64,000 nt of DNA, from NCBI RefSeq assembly GCF_030864355.1, contig NC_083397.1, positions 868,001-932,000 of the forward strand. Direction: 5' to 3'. The notes below the pieces were generated by a model. That model had not been told where the DNA came from and did no database searches. It saw only the letters and a list, made by a program, of their open reading frames with translations. This DNA is from Cutaneotrichosporon cavernicola (lineage: Eukaryota; Basidiomycota; Tremellomycetes; Trichosporonales; Trichosporonaceae). The translations under genes and the position numbers were made by a program. Shown here piece after piece: positions 34,084 through 43,945 of this stretch. The first letter of the stretch is position 1. Every line of letters begins with the position of its first letter.

Positions 34084-36017
34084 TCAATTGCCGCCGCACT
34101 TGCCGTGCCCGCAGCCACCACCACCACCGCCGCAGTGACCGCCGTGGCAGCCGCCGCCGCCGCCGCCGCCGTCGCCACCTCCGTCGCCGGGGTTGCCTGG
34201 GGTGCCAGGAGTGCCGGGTTGGCCTGGGGTGCCGGGCTGGCCTGGGTTGCCACCGCCTCCGTCGCCGCCGCCACCACCGTCGCCGGGGTTGCCTGGGTTG
34301 CCTGGGGTGCCGGGGGCGTGGCCACCGCCGCCGCCGTCGCCGCCACCGCCTCCACCTCCGTCGCCGCCGCCACCTCCGTTGCCACCACCACCTCCGTCGC
34401 CGCCGCCACCTCCGTTGCCACCACCACCACCGTCGCCACCGCCACCGCCACCTCCGTTGCCACCACCACCACCGTCGCCGCCGTTGCCACCGTCACCTCC
34501 GGAGCCTCCCGGGCCACCGTTGCCAGGATTGCCGCCGTGGCCAGGGTTGCCACCGTTGCCGCCGTCACTGCCGTTGCCGCCGTCGCCTCCCGGGCCACCG
34601 TTGCCAGGGTTGCCGCCGTTGCCACCGTTGCCGCCATCGCCGCCACCACCACCGTCGCCTCCGGAGCCGGGGTTGCCTGGGTTGCCGGGTTGGCCTGGGG
34701 TGCCGGGTTGGCCTGGGGAGCCGGGCTGGCCTGGGTTGCCACCGCCACCGTCGCCGCCATCGCCTCCATCGCCACCACCACCACCGTCACCTCCGGAGCC
34801 GGGGTTGCCTGGGTTGCCGGGGGCGTGGCCACCGCCGCCGCCGTCGCCGCCACCGCCTCCATCGCCACCACCACCACCGTCACCTCCGGAGCCGGGGTTG
34901 CCTGGGTTGCCGGGGGTGCCGGGTTGGCCTGGGGTGCCGGGCTGGCCTGGGTTGCCACCGCCACCGTCGCCGCCATCGCCTCCGGAGCCACCACCACCGC
35001 CGTCGCCTCCGGAGCCGGGGTTGCCTGGGTTGCCGGGGGTGCCGGGCTGGCCTGGGTTGCCACCGCCGCCGTCGCCGCCATCACCTCCGGAGCCACCACC
35101 ACCACCGTCGCCTCCGGAGCCTGGGTTGCCTGGGTTGCCGGGGGTGCCGGGCTGGCCTGGGTTGCCACCGCCACCGTTGCCGCCATCGCCTCCGGAGCCA
35201 CCACCACCGCCGTCACCTCCGGAGCCAGGGTTGCCTGGGTTGCCGGGGGTGCCGGGTTGGCCTGGGGTGCCGGGCTGGCCTGGGTTGCCACCGCCGCCGT
35301 CGCCGCCATCACCTCCGGAGCCACCACCACCACCGTCGCCTCCGGAGCCTGGGTTGCCTGGGTTGCCGGGGGTGCCGGGTTGGCCTGGGGTGCCGGGCTG
35401 GCCTGGGTTGCCACCGCCACCGTCGCCGCCATCGCCTCCGGAGCCACCACCACCGCCGTCGCCTCCGGAGCCGGGGTTGCCTGGGTTGCCGGGGGTGCCG
35501 GGCTGGCCTGGGTTGCCACCGCCGCCGTCGCCGCCATCACCTCCGGAGCCACCACCACCACCGTCGCCTCCGGAGCCTGGGTTGCCTGGGTTGCCGGGGG
35601 TGCCGGGCTGGCCTGGGTTGCCACCGCCACCGTTGCCGCCATCACCTCCGTCGCCACCACCACCACCACCGTCACCTCCGGAGCCGGGGTTGCCGGGGGT
35701 GCCGGGTTGGCCTGGGGTGCCGGGCTGGCCTGGGTTGCCACCGCCGCCGCCGTCGCCACCATCACCTCCGGAGCCTCCCGGGCCACCGTTGCCAGGGTTG
35801 CCACCGTTGCCAGGGTTGCCAGGGTTGCCGCCATTGCCGCCGTTGCCGCCGTTGCCGCCGTCGCCTCCCGGGCCACCGTTGCCAGGGTTGCCACCGTCAC
35901 CGCCGTCACCGCCGTTGCCGCCGTCGCCTCCCGGGCCCCCGTTGCCAGGGTCGCCACCGTTGCCGCCGTTGCCGCCGTTGCCGCCGTCACCTCCAGAGCC
36001 TCCCGGGCCACCGTTGC

Positions 36018-36049
<32 letters not shown>

Positions 36050-36465
36050 TCACCTCCAGAGCCTCCCGGGCCTCCGTTGCCACCGTCGCCACCATCACCG
36101 CCGTCACCTCCGGAGCCTCCCGGCCCACCGGAGCCTGGGTTGCCCGGGTTGCCGCCTCCGCCATCGCCACCGCCACCACCCCCTCCTCCTCCTCCTCCTC
36201 CGCCGCCGCCGCCAGGACCGCCGGGGCAATTGTTACCCACGCAGCCACCGTCGCCACCGCCGCCACCGCCGCATTTGCCCCAGCCTTGGACGCCCCAGCA
36301 GCCTGGAATCAACTTGCAACCTTCCCAGATGCTTCCCAGGTGCCATGGCAACACATCGCACAACCTAGTGATGGCAGCGGCGGGGCGTGTGTTTGGGACA
36401 AACGCCAAGTAGGTGGGCTCGTCTCTGAACCTCGCAACACTTCCGCACCACCCTCGGGAATGCAC
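34084..36465 (-). CDS. Collagen-like glycine-rich repeat protein
   Basis: An open frame of 793 codons on the minus strand. After about 65 residues, GCWGVQGWGKCGGG and GGCVGNNCPGG start a region made almost only of Gly, Pro, Asn, Asp, Ser, Thr and Gln. About ten blocks of GNPGQPGTPG(QPGTPG)NPGNPGS, each a run of collagen-type G-x-y triplets, alternate with Gly-Asp-Gly stretches. It ends GCHGGHCGGGGGGCGHGKCGGN. The Cys-rich head and tail match the paralogue at 31599-32150, which fixes the strand even though the repeat leaves other frames open. No signal peptide is seen in the first 65 codons, so the true 5' end is probably an upstream exon or misplaced. Probable extracellular or wall protein; collagen-like folding is inference. 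Confidence 0.72.
34670..35760. repeat. Tandem minisatellite of 105/123-bp units inside the collagen-like gene
   Basis: Successive near-identical units of about 105 bp (35 codons) alternate with 123-bp units carrying one extra QPGTPG block. The repeats are similar at DNA level, not only at protein level, so recent unequal exchange or slippage is likely. Confidence 0.85.
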
Positions 36466-37449
36466 TATGGGACGAGATGTGGATCATCGCCGAGGCATGG
36501 CCAACGGTGGGCTGTGACTTGTGGCTATGAGGTAAGTGCCTCCGGCTGGCGGGAGGAGGTTACTTGGCAACGTCCAAAACAAATGGTACGACTGACATGA
36601 TGCTCGCGACGCATGCATAGGGGCGTGAAGACCGGAATGTTGGGTGTCGGAGTCGAAACGACTCTGATCCCGACGCCATACGAGGTGCCTCTCCCGATGT
36701 AAGACCCGGGGTAACGAGTGGCTTGAAGGACTTGGTGTCTGGGCAATTAGTTTAGGGTTGAACGGGTGTTGTCGTGAGACATGCTTCAAGTGCCGGAACA
36801 CGGTGGGAGTGGCTCTGGTCGACTTGGGTTTCATGTGGGTTTCATACCGCAGATCGGATCGGATTCCAGCAAGCTCGCGGCACCGGTGACGGAAGACGTG
36901 CCTCGTTCCAAGCCTTCCCGCTTGGCCGGCTGTCTCGATGGTGGCATGATCAACAGACACATAACACGGGCATGCAACCCAAACAATAGCGCGACCACAT
37001 GTCGGATGTCAAGTGCAAGTGCCTCGTCGTGTTCTGGCTGATTACTTACTCGATAATCTGAGCGACGGCCATGTTGACAGAAATCAATATAACGTGCCTT
37101 GTCGCGCCGTTCCCGCAGATAGTCTCGACGGCGTGTTTCCACGCGAGCAGACGATTGCAACGTTCTGTGATGTCAAGGTACATACGGCGTTGACGAATGA
37201 GCGGGCTGTATGGGATCAATGCCGCAGTTACTAGCCGTGATGCGCAGCATGTTCCTAGTCTAGACTATCTTCCCACAATTCCCGCAACTAAGGTTGCCTC
37301 CGCGACAAGGTTGACCCCACAGCCCACAGATAGCTGCCCTCTACTATTCCCGTCATTCGTCGTGCTCCGCATTGTCCGGATGTGACGATCACATGAGGTA
37401 AACATCCATTGAATCCGGAAGCCTATGGTTGCAAAGGGGGTGTGGCAGA
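36466..37449. other. Intergenic region upstream of the collagen-like gene
   Basis: Many short frames on both strands, none with a recognisable domain. It should contain the promoter, and possibly a missing first exon with the signal peptide, of the collagen-like gene. Confidence 0.45.
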
Positions 37450-38640
37450 TTACCACGGCGCAACGCCATAGTCTTTGAGGAGGATGCTATGCAGCGCCTC
37501 GCCAGCCTCGCCTCGTACAATCGCTCGTACAATCGGGTCATACACACGTGCCGCCCCGTCTTCGAGATCGAGGGGACACGTGAACCCCATCAAGGCTGCA
37601 GCGCGTTTATCCTCTCACGGCCGCTCGTCCGTCACCCACCCGGTATCAACCGCCGTGACGAGGATGCCACACTGGGCAAGTTCCTCACCCACGGTTCGAG
37701 TGAGCATGTTAATGCCTGCCTTGGCCATGTTGGTGTGTACGTGGCCTGGGCTTTTGAAGTGGGCGAACTGGCCCTCTGCCGCCGACACATTGACGACGTA
37801 AGCGAACCGACGGGTGTTGGGGGAGGTGGGTGGTGGGTTGGATGCCGATGCCGCTCCTAGTGCTGGCCGCAAATAATTGAGCAATAGCAACGGGGCGATG
37901 GAATTGCACAGCTGGACCTCGAGCACCTCAGCGGCCGGGATAGAACCAATTGTGTTCGACCATGTATTCGAGCGAGATGTGCTCGCCCTCGACCAGAGGA
38001 CCGTATGCGTTGGCACTGCTCCGGATAGTCTGGGCGGCGTTGTTGACGAGTACATCGAGGACTGGGAACATTGATGCGAGAGAGAGGACCTGCCGCGGGT
38101 CACGGAAGTCTATGCTGACGATGGTGAGGCGGGCAAGCCAGTCGGCTTTTGGAGAGTCCATTCCCGCCTGGCCTTGACCCATGTCATCGTCCGTAGCCTG
38201 AACATCGGCGCGTGCGAAGGCGACGAAGCGCCGCGCCGCATCGCTCGGAAACCGCGTGGTAATAGTGACTGTGTGCGCCATCGCGCAACAACCGAAGAGC
38301 GACATACATGCCGATCTTAGCTCGGCCGCCCGTCACCTGTGCCACGCGGCCATTCATATCTGCCCTAGCAGAGCGTTTGGCAATATTATGCGCGGCGCAT
38401 GGCGGACACAACTGGCCATAGAACGCATGTACGACCGTGTACTTGTGTTTGCAGACGTAGCACTTGATCGAAGAGTATAACCTCCCTCCCACGCCAGTGA
38501 GGCCGGCCGTCTGGTCATCGTGTCGCTGGTCCGTGACAGTCGACGAGACGGTGGCGCGGTCGGCCGCGATCCGGTCCGGTTTGGATACGTCGTGCAGGCG
38601 GGGAACGACGTCGTCGCCTGATGAAAGGAGTTTCGGCGCG
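37450..38640 (-). pseudogene. Decayed short-chain dehydrogenase/reductase with N-terminal CxxC pair
   Basis: Three frames together give one SDR protein. First piece: CYVCKHKYT and LCPPCAAHN (two CxxC pairs), then GRVAQVTGGRAKIGMYVALR, the NAD-binding TGGRxxIG. The frame shifts by one near 38262-38275, then reads TVTITTRFPSDAARRF and LDVLVNNAAQTIR. It shifts again near 37930-37975 into EVLEVQLCNSIAP, VVNVSAAEGQF and the HTNMAKAGINMLTRT active-site region. An in-frame TGA at 37615-37617 cuts the tail, which continues DLEDGAARVYDPI to a final TAA at 37450-37452. No introns can explain the shifts because homology runs on without a gap. The otherwise well-kept motifs suggest recent loss; sequencing error is the alternative. 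Confidence 0.75.
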
Positions 38641-39218
38641 GGTTAGGCGTTCTCCCTTCGCCCTGATATTCGGATTGGGATTAGGCTTGGACTTGGGCCG
38701 GGAGTTTGACTTGTGGGCGGCCTGCTTCGCCTTTCGGCTTTTGGACCCTCCACCACCCGTGTTGGGTGCCCATGTAGTCGTCGAAGAGATTGACGTCCGG
38801 GATATCGGACGCTGGATGCTAGTATTCTGCTGACATTGGGCTTGGGAGATGTTAGGATGAACGAGGTGGCGGCTTGACGTTTAAACTGTATGTCTGGTAG
38901 CTCGGGCCAAAACCAACCCCTTCCTTCACGTCGAGTCGGGTTCGACTCGCCTCTCCACGTCACACATCAGCCACCAGTATAGCTTAGAGAGTGCTGTGTA
39001 CAATCTCTGCAAGATCAGGCTGTCTTCACATAACCATGGGCACATTCAAGAATACCCGTTGAATGGAACATTGGAACCCAACAACCACGTGAAGCGCACG
39101 TGACCATCCGTGAATGGAATTGTTGACTCTTACCGCGGAGAGCGTGGTAGCAAGCGCCGGCCGACAACTATAGAACACAAGGAACCGGGATTCACCTTGC
39201 TCACTCTCGCCATCCACC
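38641..39218. other. Region between SDR pseudogene and pICln
   Basis: The part up to about 38830 may hold the degraded start of the pseudogene (minus-strand ATG followed within six codons by TAG). The rest is the pICln promoter; no separate gene is seen. Confidence 0.45.
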
Positions 39219-39944
39219 ATGCCACTCACACCCGTCTCTCAGCCGCCTCACGCAATTAGCCAGGCCGAACATGACCAGCTCACGTCCTCGACGCCCGCGA
39301 GCTTTGACGACATCCCACCCGTCCTTCGATGGGAGGGCGACGCTGAAGTGAGCCTCGCGGTGCCGAGCTGGACTGCGTGGGACACGGCCAACGGCGACAC
39401 CGGAGAGGGAGCACATGGCGTATCCCACCGCGTCCCGGGACGGATGTACGTCACTGAGCAGTGAGTGTGTTTGGGGTAATGGAGCTGATATAGAAACGTT
39501 GCATTCATTCCGACGGAGCAGCAGGGATTCGCCCTCCCCTTCCCCAGCCTCACTCTACATGCACTCACTCCTGCTGGACTGCAACCCGCCCATATTTATT
39601 GCCAGATCGACGAGGGTGATACAAATGACGAGGATGAGTACTCTGCGCTGGCTGAGATGCGGGTCTTTGTCGCCAATGACCAATGTACGTCGCTGCCAAA
39701 CTAGCAGAAATGGCTGACTTTAGTGACACCTCTGTTTGAGGCGCTGTCGGCTTGTTCTGCGCTGCATGCCAGTCGACTCCCGACCGGCGAAACTTCCAGC
39801 TTCCTTGGTTTCGCGGACGACGAGGACGAGGACGAGGACTGGGAGGACGACCAGTTCGATGACGCCGACGAACCGGCGGGCGGAAGGGTGAGGAGCGACT
39901 TTCATTCGGGAGGCGGGCCAGACGCGCGTTTCCAGCCATACTGA
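39219..39944 (+). CDS. pICln-like methylosome subunit
   Basis: Three exons (39219-39460, 39494-39684, 39724-39944) give 217 aa; introns are 33 and 39 nt. The PH-like core is visible: GRMYVTEQNVAFIPTE, GFALPFPSLTLHALTP and HIYCQIDEGD, followed by acidic DTNDEDEYSALAEMRVFV and LTPLFEALSACSALH. It ends with an acidic stretch (DDEDEDEDWEDDQFDDADE) and the family-like GGRVRSDF...ARFQPY. pICln is a chaperone that holds Sm proteins on the PRMT5 methylosome before snRNP assembly. Length and domain order fit. A GTGAGG at the codon after GGR could act as an alternative donor toward the next exon-like segment, but the normal-looking C-terminus argues against it. Confidence 0.88.
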
Positions 39945-39978
39945 GCGAGCGTATGAGTGTGCGCGCGCGAGAGACGGC

Positions 39979-40391
39979 ATGGTCCAGCGGCGCGAGCGAC
40001 ACGTGAAGCAGAGTGATGAGGTGACGCCTGCAATGTGGGCAATGCCGAAGGATGCCGATGCGTGCCGAAGGACGCGGGATGCGGTGACATGTCGAGGGGA
40101 ACCAAGCCTTTAGATCGGACATAGGCTAATGCATAGCTGGATACAAACAAGAACGGGGCACCAAAGACGAGCGCAAAGCTGAAAAAGACGAGAGACGAGG
40201 CAGGAGCTGGCGACGCGGAGAATGACGATCCCATCTCCCAGTTCCTGGCAAAGGTCGACTGGACTGGCGTGGAGTCCGACGGGACGTGGGTCGACGTGCC
40301 CGGCAGCTCGCTCCAGAGCCAACTTGACGTGGCCAACCAGCGCATCGCCGAGCTCGAGGCGAAGCTGCGCGAGGCCGGGCTGGGGCCATAG
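39979..40391 (+). CDS. Small protein with C-terminal coiled coil, unrecognised
   Basis: The second exon (40137-40391, 85 codons with stop) is well supported by codon use: lysine-rich start, then NDDPISQFLAKVDWTG and TWVDVPGSSLQSQLDVANQ, ending in a heptad-like RIAELEAKLREAGLGP. It is preceded by GGCTAATGCATAG, a good 3' splice site. The first exon (39979-40020, MVQRRERHVKQSDE) with a 116-nt intron is a guess; total 98 aa. The minus strand also has an open frame here with a hydrophobic run, but this is the mirror of the Lys/Glu-rich codons. It follows pICln by 34 bp in the same direction and converges on TMEM33. I do not recognise the family. Confidence 0.5.
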
Positions 40392-40684
40392 AATAACTGG
40401 GGGGTTGTGTGAGCATCAAGTGCGCATAGTCAGTAGTTTGTAAATTGCATGGACGCGTTTCCTGGAACATCATAGTCGCTGACATTACCTCCATTGCCCA
40501 CGAACAGCCTCGTGGTCATCTCCAGGACGTCACCACCCCACAACTGCAGTATAGCCGGAAAAGGCTTCCGTCGCTGCCCCGCGCGACGCAGAACATTCAT
40601 AGGCGCGCTGCGCCGACCATACATAACGTACGGCTATTCAGCTGTATGTGTATATTAGCTGCTTGACTGTCACCAGCCAGAGGC

Positions 40685-42168
40685 TCACGCGCGGCGCGTC
40701 GCGCCCGTGGTGCCGGGAGCAGGTGCTGCCGGTTCGGCGCCCGTCGCCGCACCAGTCGACGCACCCGCGGCTGGGCGAGTCGCGCCAGCGGCACGGGCAC
40801 CTGGAGCAGCGGGTCGGGGGGCAGCTTGGGGCCCAGGAACGAGCTGGCCGCCGCCCCAAGTGCCTAGGACGCGCTTGACGGTGGCCCAAGCGTTCTTGAT
40901 GGCAGGGGACTGGCCGTTTGTAAACTCGTCAATCTTGGCGCCAACGGTGTTGACGCTGTGGCGAGTGAACGGCGATGCGTGGTAGCGGAGGCGGATGAAG
41001 TGGGCGAGGAAGATGGGGGCGACAAACGACGAGCGCCAGGTGAGCGCGCCGACAAAGACGCGGAGGAGGATCACGAGCTCAGCATACGCGACAAAGTTCA
41101 TGGCCTTGTCGTAGTTCTGCTTGACCCAATCCTGGAGTTGCTTTCCGAGGTTGTCGGCCCAGTTAGGGGGCGGGCTCTGCTGACCGGCCACAGCCTTGCT
41201 GCAGAGTCAGCGCACCCGTACTGTGATACCTCCAGTTCCTCGCAGTGCACTTACGGGGAGAACTTGGGGAGGATATTGGTACGGAAGAAAGTGGCGCAGT
41301 GGAACAGCGAGAAGGTCGCGAACGGGAGGATGGTGATGCCGATGGCCTTGGAGATGAGCCTGGGGTCAGCGCGTGCTCTGTGCTCTGACCGTGTGGGGAA
41401 GCTAAGGCCGCCAGCGAAGCTGGAGACTACCGCGTGTTGTGCTGGCAGCGGGCGTGGAAGATAGAGATATCGTAGGAGACAGCCACAATTGACACGGTTG
41501 CGTCATACGGTCCGTCAAAGTCAATGTGCTTGCGCGGCCCGGCAAATCGGCCCAGCGCAGACGCGTTCGCCATCCACGCATATCGACTGAATGCGTTGGC
41601 AACCACATTCCAGACATCCAGCGATTCACCCATACACGAATGTGATGCGCTCTTTTCCATCCCTGTGTGCGCCTCGCAGCTGCCGGGGGGGGGGCTGTTC
41701 GGCACATCCAAATCGCGACTCACCAGTAAAACGCCAACAGAGCATACTGGGCGTTCTCGTCAACAAACGCGCGACGAAGCCATGGCATGCCAGTGGGCTT
41801 GCCGAGCGACTTGAACACGACGATTGAGTAGCTCAGCAACGCGCCAATGTAGAGCAGGCGGTATGGGATGTTTGGGGTGCCGCGGAAAAGCAGCGTCTGG
41901 ATGACGATGTAGACTGCCGTCAGCGGGTGTCAATCAAGAGGGGCGCGTGACCAAGGTCATTGAGGTCCAGATAGGCGTAGCCCAGTGACTAGCGAGTGGA
42001 GCAGCTACGACAACTGAGTTGGCTCCACGCGTCCAGCATCCAGCCCATCTGCACCCCTTGTTCCTATCATCCGCGTCCACAATGTTTGCGGCCGTACGCA
42101 CCAGCATTTGTGAGCACGGTGAGGTGCCCAAATGCCCAGAGATAGTGGGGATCAAGGACGGAGGCCAT
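40685..42168 (-). CDS. TMEM33/Pom33/Tts1 family ER membrane protein
   Basis: Four exons (42168-42102, 41913-41724, 41359-41255, 41198-40685) give 291 aa; introns are 188, 364 and 56 nt, long for this window. Hydrophobic segments include HYLWAFGHLTVLTNAVYIVIQ, RLLYIGALLSYSIVVF, GITILPFATFSLFHCATFF and AYAELVILLRVFVGAL. The order, including PYRLLY and FSLFH, follows the family that shapes ER tubules and helps nuclear pore complexes to distribute. The C-terminal 60 residues are Ala/Pro/Gly-rich and end TTGATRRA. It converges on the small coiled-coil gene. The second intron (41360-41723) contains an open frame of 98 codons on the same strand. Confidence 0.85.
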
Positions 42169-42971
42169 CTTAAGATGTCAATGAGAGTATGTGGGTCTCG
42201 CGTGTGAGTTGTAGCTGGATGATACGATTTGCGAGATGGCAGGGAACGATAGGTTGGGTTGGGTGGGTGTCGCAGAGGTCGCGATGTGTATAGGATGAAT
42301 ATATGTGATGGATGGATTGAAAGAAGGAAGAGTGGAGTGAGTGCAGTTGGAAGTGGAAGTGTGGATGAGAGTATGCGAGTGGATTCAGTGTTGGTGGGGG
42401 AATCCCTTACAACCCGCAGTAACTACTAGTGACGTGCTGTTGAGTACCTTCCCTAATAGTAGTACGAGTAGTACCAGACCCAAAAAAGCCAGGATCCCCC
42501 CCCCCCCCCCCCCCCCGTCAAAAGTGACGTCGATGATCATCCCACTCAGCGTGTCAACATCTTTGCATCCGCTATTTTATTACCCAATTCCCCAACTGTC
42601 CAATTCCCCTTATTCCCATGGGCTATACCAACAAAGTAATCGAGCCTTGCTCTAATGCCTTGGTCTAATGCCTTGCTGCAATGAACGGTATGCGGATCAG
42701 GCGACCGCCAACCTTAATCCCCAGTTGTGAGGACAAGGCAACAAGGCCATATGACGCGCCCCCCACCATCCCCCAGCAGTCTGCCACGCTCTCCTTGTCG
42801 GCTTGTTTAGGCGGGCCGCCCGATTCGACGCCACGTAGGGTCTGTGCATCCACGCCTCAACGCGTCGTGGCACAGCGCGCCAGCGGGGCTCAGTCTAGGG
42901 CGGAACTATATGCATACAACCTGTCTCCAACGCATGCCCACAGCGCTCATCGGCTCTCATTATCTGCTGCT
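42169..42971. other. Intergenic region with long poly-C run
   Basis: Upstream region of TMEM33 and 3' flank of HSBP1. It holds an uninterrupted run of about 18 C near 42498-42516. No gene seen. Confidence 0.55.
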
Positions 42972-43618
42972 TTACTTCTTCTTCGTCGGTGTAGCTGATG
43001 GGCTCTCGACACCGCTGTTCATCAGGTCTGAGATGGCCGTCTCCAGATTGTCGATGCGCGACGCCATCTCGTCCACTGGGGTTAGCGAGCTTTGTTCGCA
43101 GAGCAGGCAGTCCGTCCCCCACACAGCGGGTACAGGTCTGCGAGGATACGCTCCAAGGGCGTCAGTTACTCACTCCTCGACCTGTTGTCAGTTGGAATCC
43201 GACTCTCAAGCTCAACTCACATCACCTGGTCGCTCATCTCGTCGAACCGACTCTCTAGCGTGTTGAGCAGCGTGTCGACCTAGTGTGAGCATGTCAGGGA
43301 ACGTTTGTCCGTCGCATGGTGAGGTGCAGTGTACAATCTGTTCAACAATCACGACCTCATTCCGCCCTCAGCGCTTCCTTCTGCCACCTTCCCTCACGCC
43401 CCGCCTTTCAACTTCTACACACTAACACGTTGCCCAACTAGACTCACAAACCCGCACAGCTCGCCTGGCGACGCAACGTTCTTGGCCGTGATCGTACCCG
43501 CGCCCGTTGTCGTCGTCGTGACCTCGGCTTCTTTACCCACATCAGGCGAGCCAGGAGTCGACTGCACGAGCATGCTCTGGCGCTTGGAGCCTGGGGCGAG
43601 GGCGGCGGTGGATGACAT
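42972..43618 (-). CDS. Heat-shock-factor-binding protein 1 (HSBP1)-like, with an 8-nt micro-exon
   Basis: Four exons (43618-43448, 43279-43221, 43181-43174, 43075-42972) give 113 aa; introns are 168, 39 and 98 nt. The third exon is only 8 nt (GTCGAGGA). Joined, the conserved coiled coil reads FVDTLLNTLESRF, DEMSDQVMSRMDEMASRI, DNLETAISDLMNSGVE, a full HSBP1 helix; leaving the micro-exon out breaks the frame. HSBP1 trimerises and binds the heat-shock factor coiled coil, damping its activity; in some organisms it also supports WASH complex assembly. The N-terminal 50 residues are Ser/Thr-rich and poorly conserved. An upstream in-frame ATG at 43684 would add 22 residues; I chose 43618. It shares a 327-bp promoter with the Gep4 gene. 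Confidence 0.9.
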
Positions 43619-43945
43619 TGTGGAGGAGGGTTGAGTGGCGGCGAAGGAGGGGGAGTGGAGCTCGGTACTCGGTACTGGCTGCACACGTTGATATCCGATA
43701 CGTGTTCGGCTTGATACACGTCGCGACTAGAGTCTTCAAGTTGGACAAATGAATGAAGGGTTGAGGACGGAGTGATGGTGACAATGACAATGAATGACAC
43801 GGACATGGACATGGACGTGTTTACGTCCGTTCCATCTTCTTTCACGCCTCCACCCGAATTTCTCACCCAGCCCAGCTTCCAACCTTCTCTCCATTCCACC
43901 CATCCAACCTCTATCAATAATCATAACTCGGCGCGGGAAACAGGC
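43619..43945. promoter_or_regulatory. Divergent promoter, HSBP1 / Gep4
   Basis: A 327-bp gap between two outward-facing starts. On the Gep4 side it carries short GACATG/GACAATG repeats (about 43783-43815). No TATA box was seen. Confidence 0.5.

Noticed and set aside
34670..35760. Regular repeat spacing, considered as a CRISPR array
   Set aside because: Units are continuous coding repeats without unique spacers, in a eukaryotic genome.
33675..36412. Very long plus-strand frames (up to 897 codons; Arg/His/Cys-rich, Ala/Val/Thr-rich and Pro-rich)
   Set aside because: They are mirror or shifted readings of the glycine repeat. Only the minus-strand frame has the Cys-Gly head and tail shared with the paralogue at 31599-32150.
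38184..38305. Introns as an explanation for the SDR frame changes
   Set aside because: Family sequence continues without a gap across the frame changes, so there is no room for an intron.
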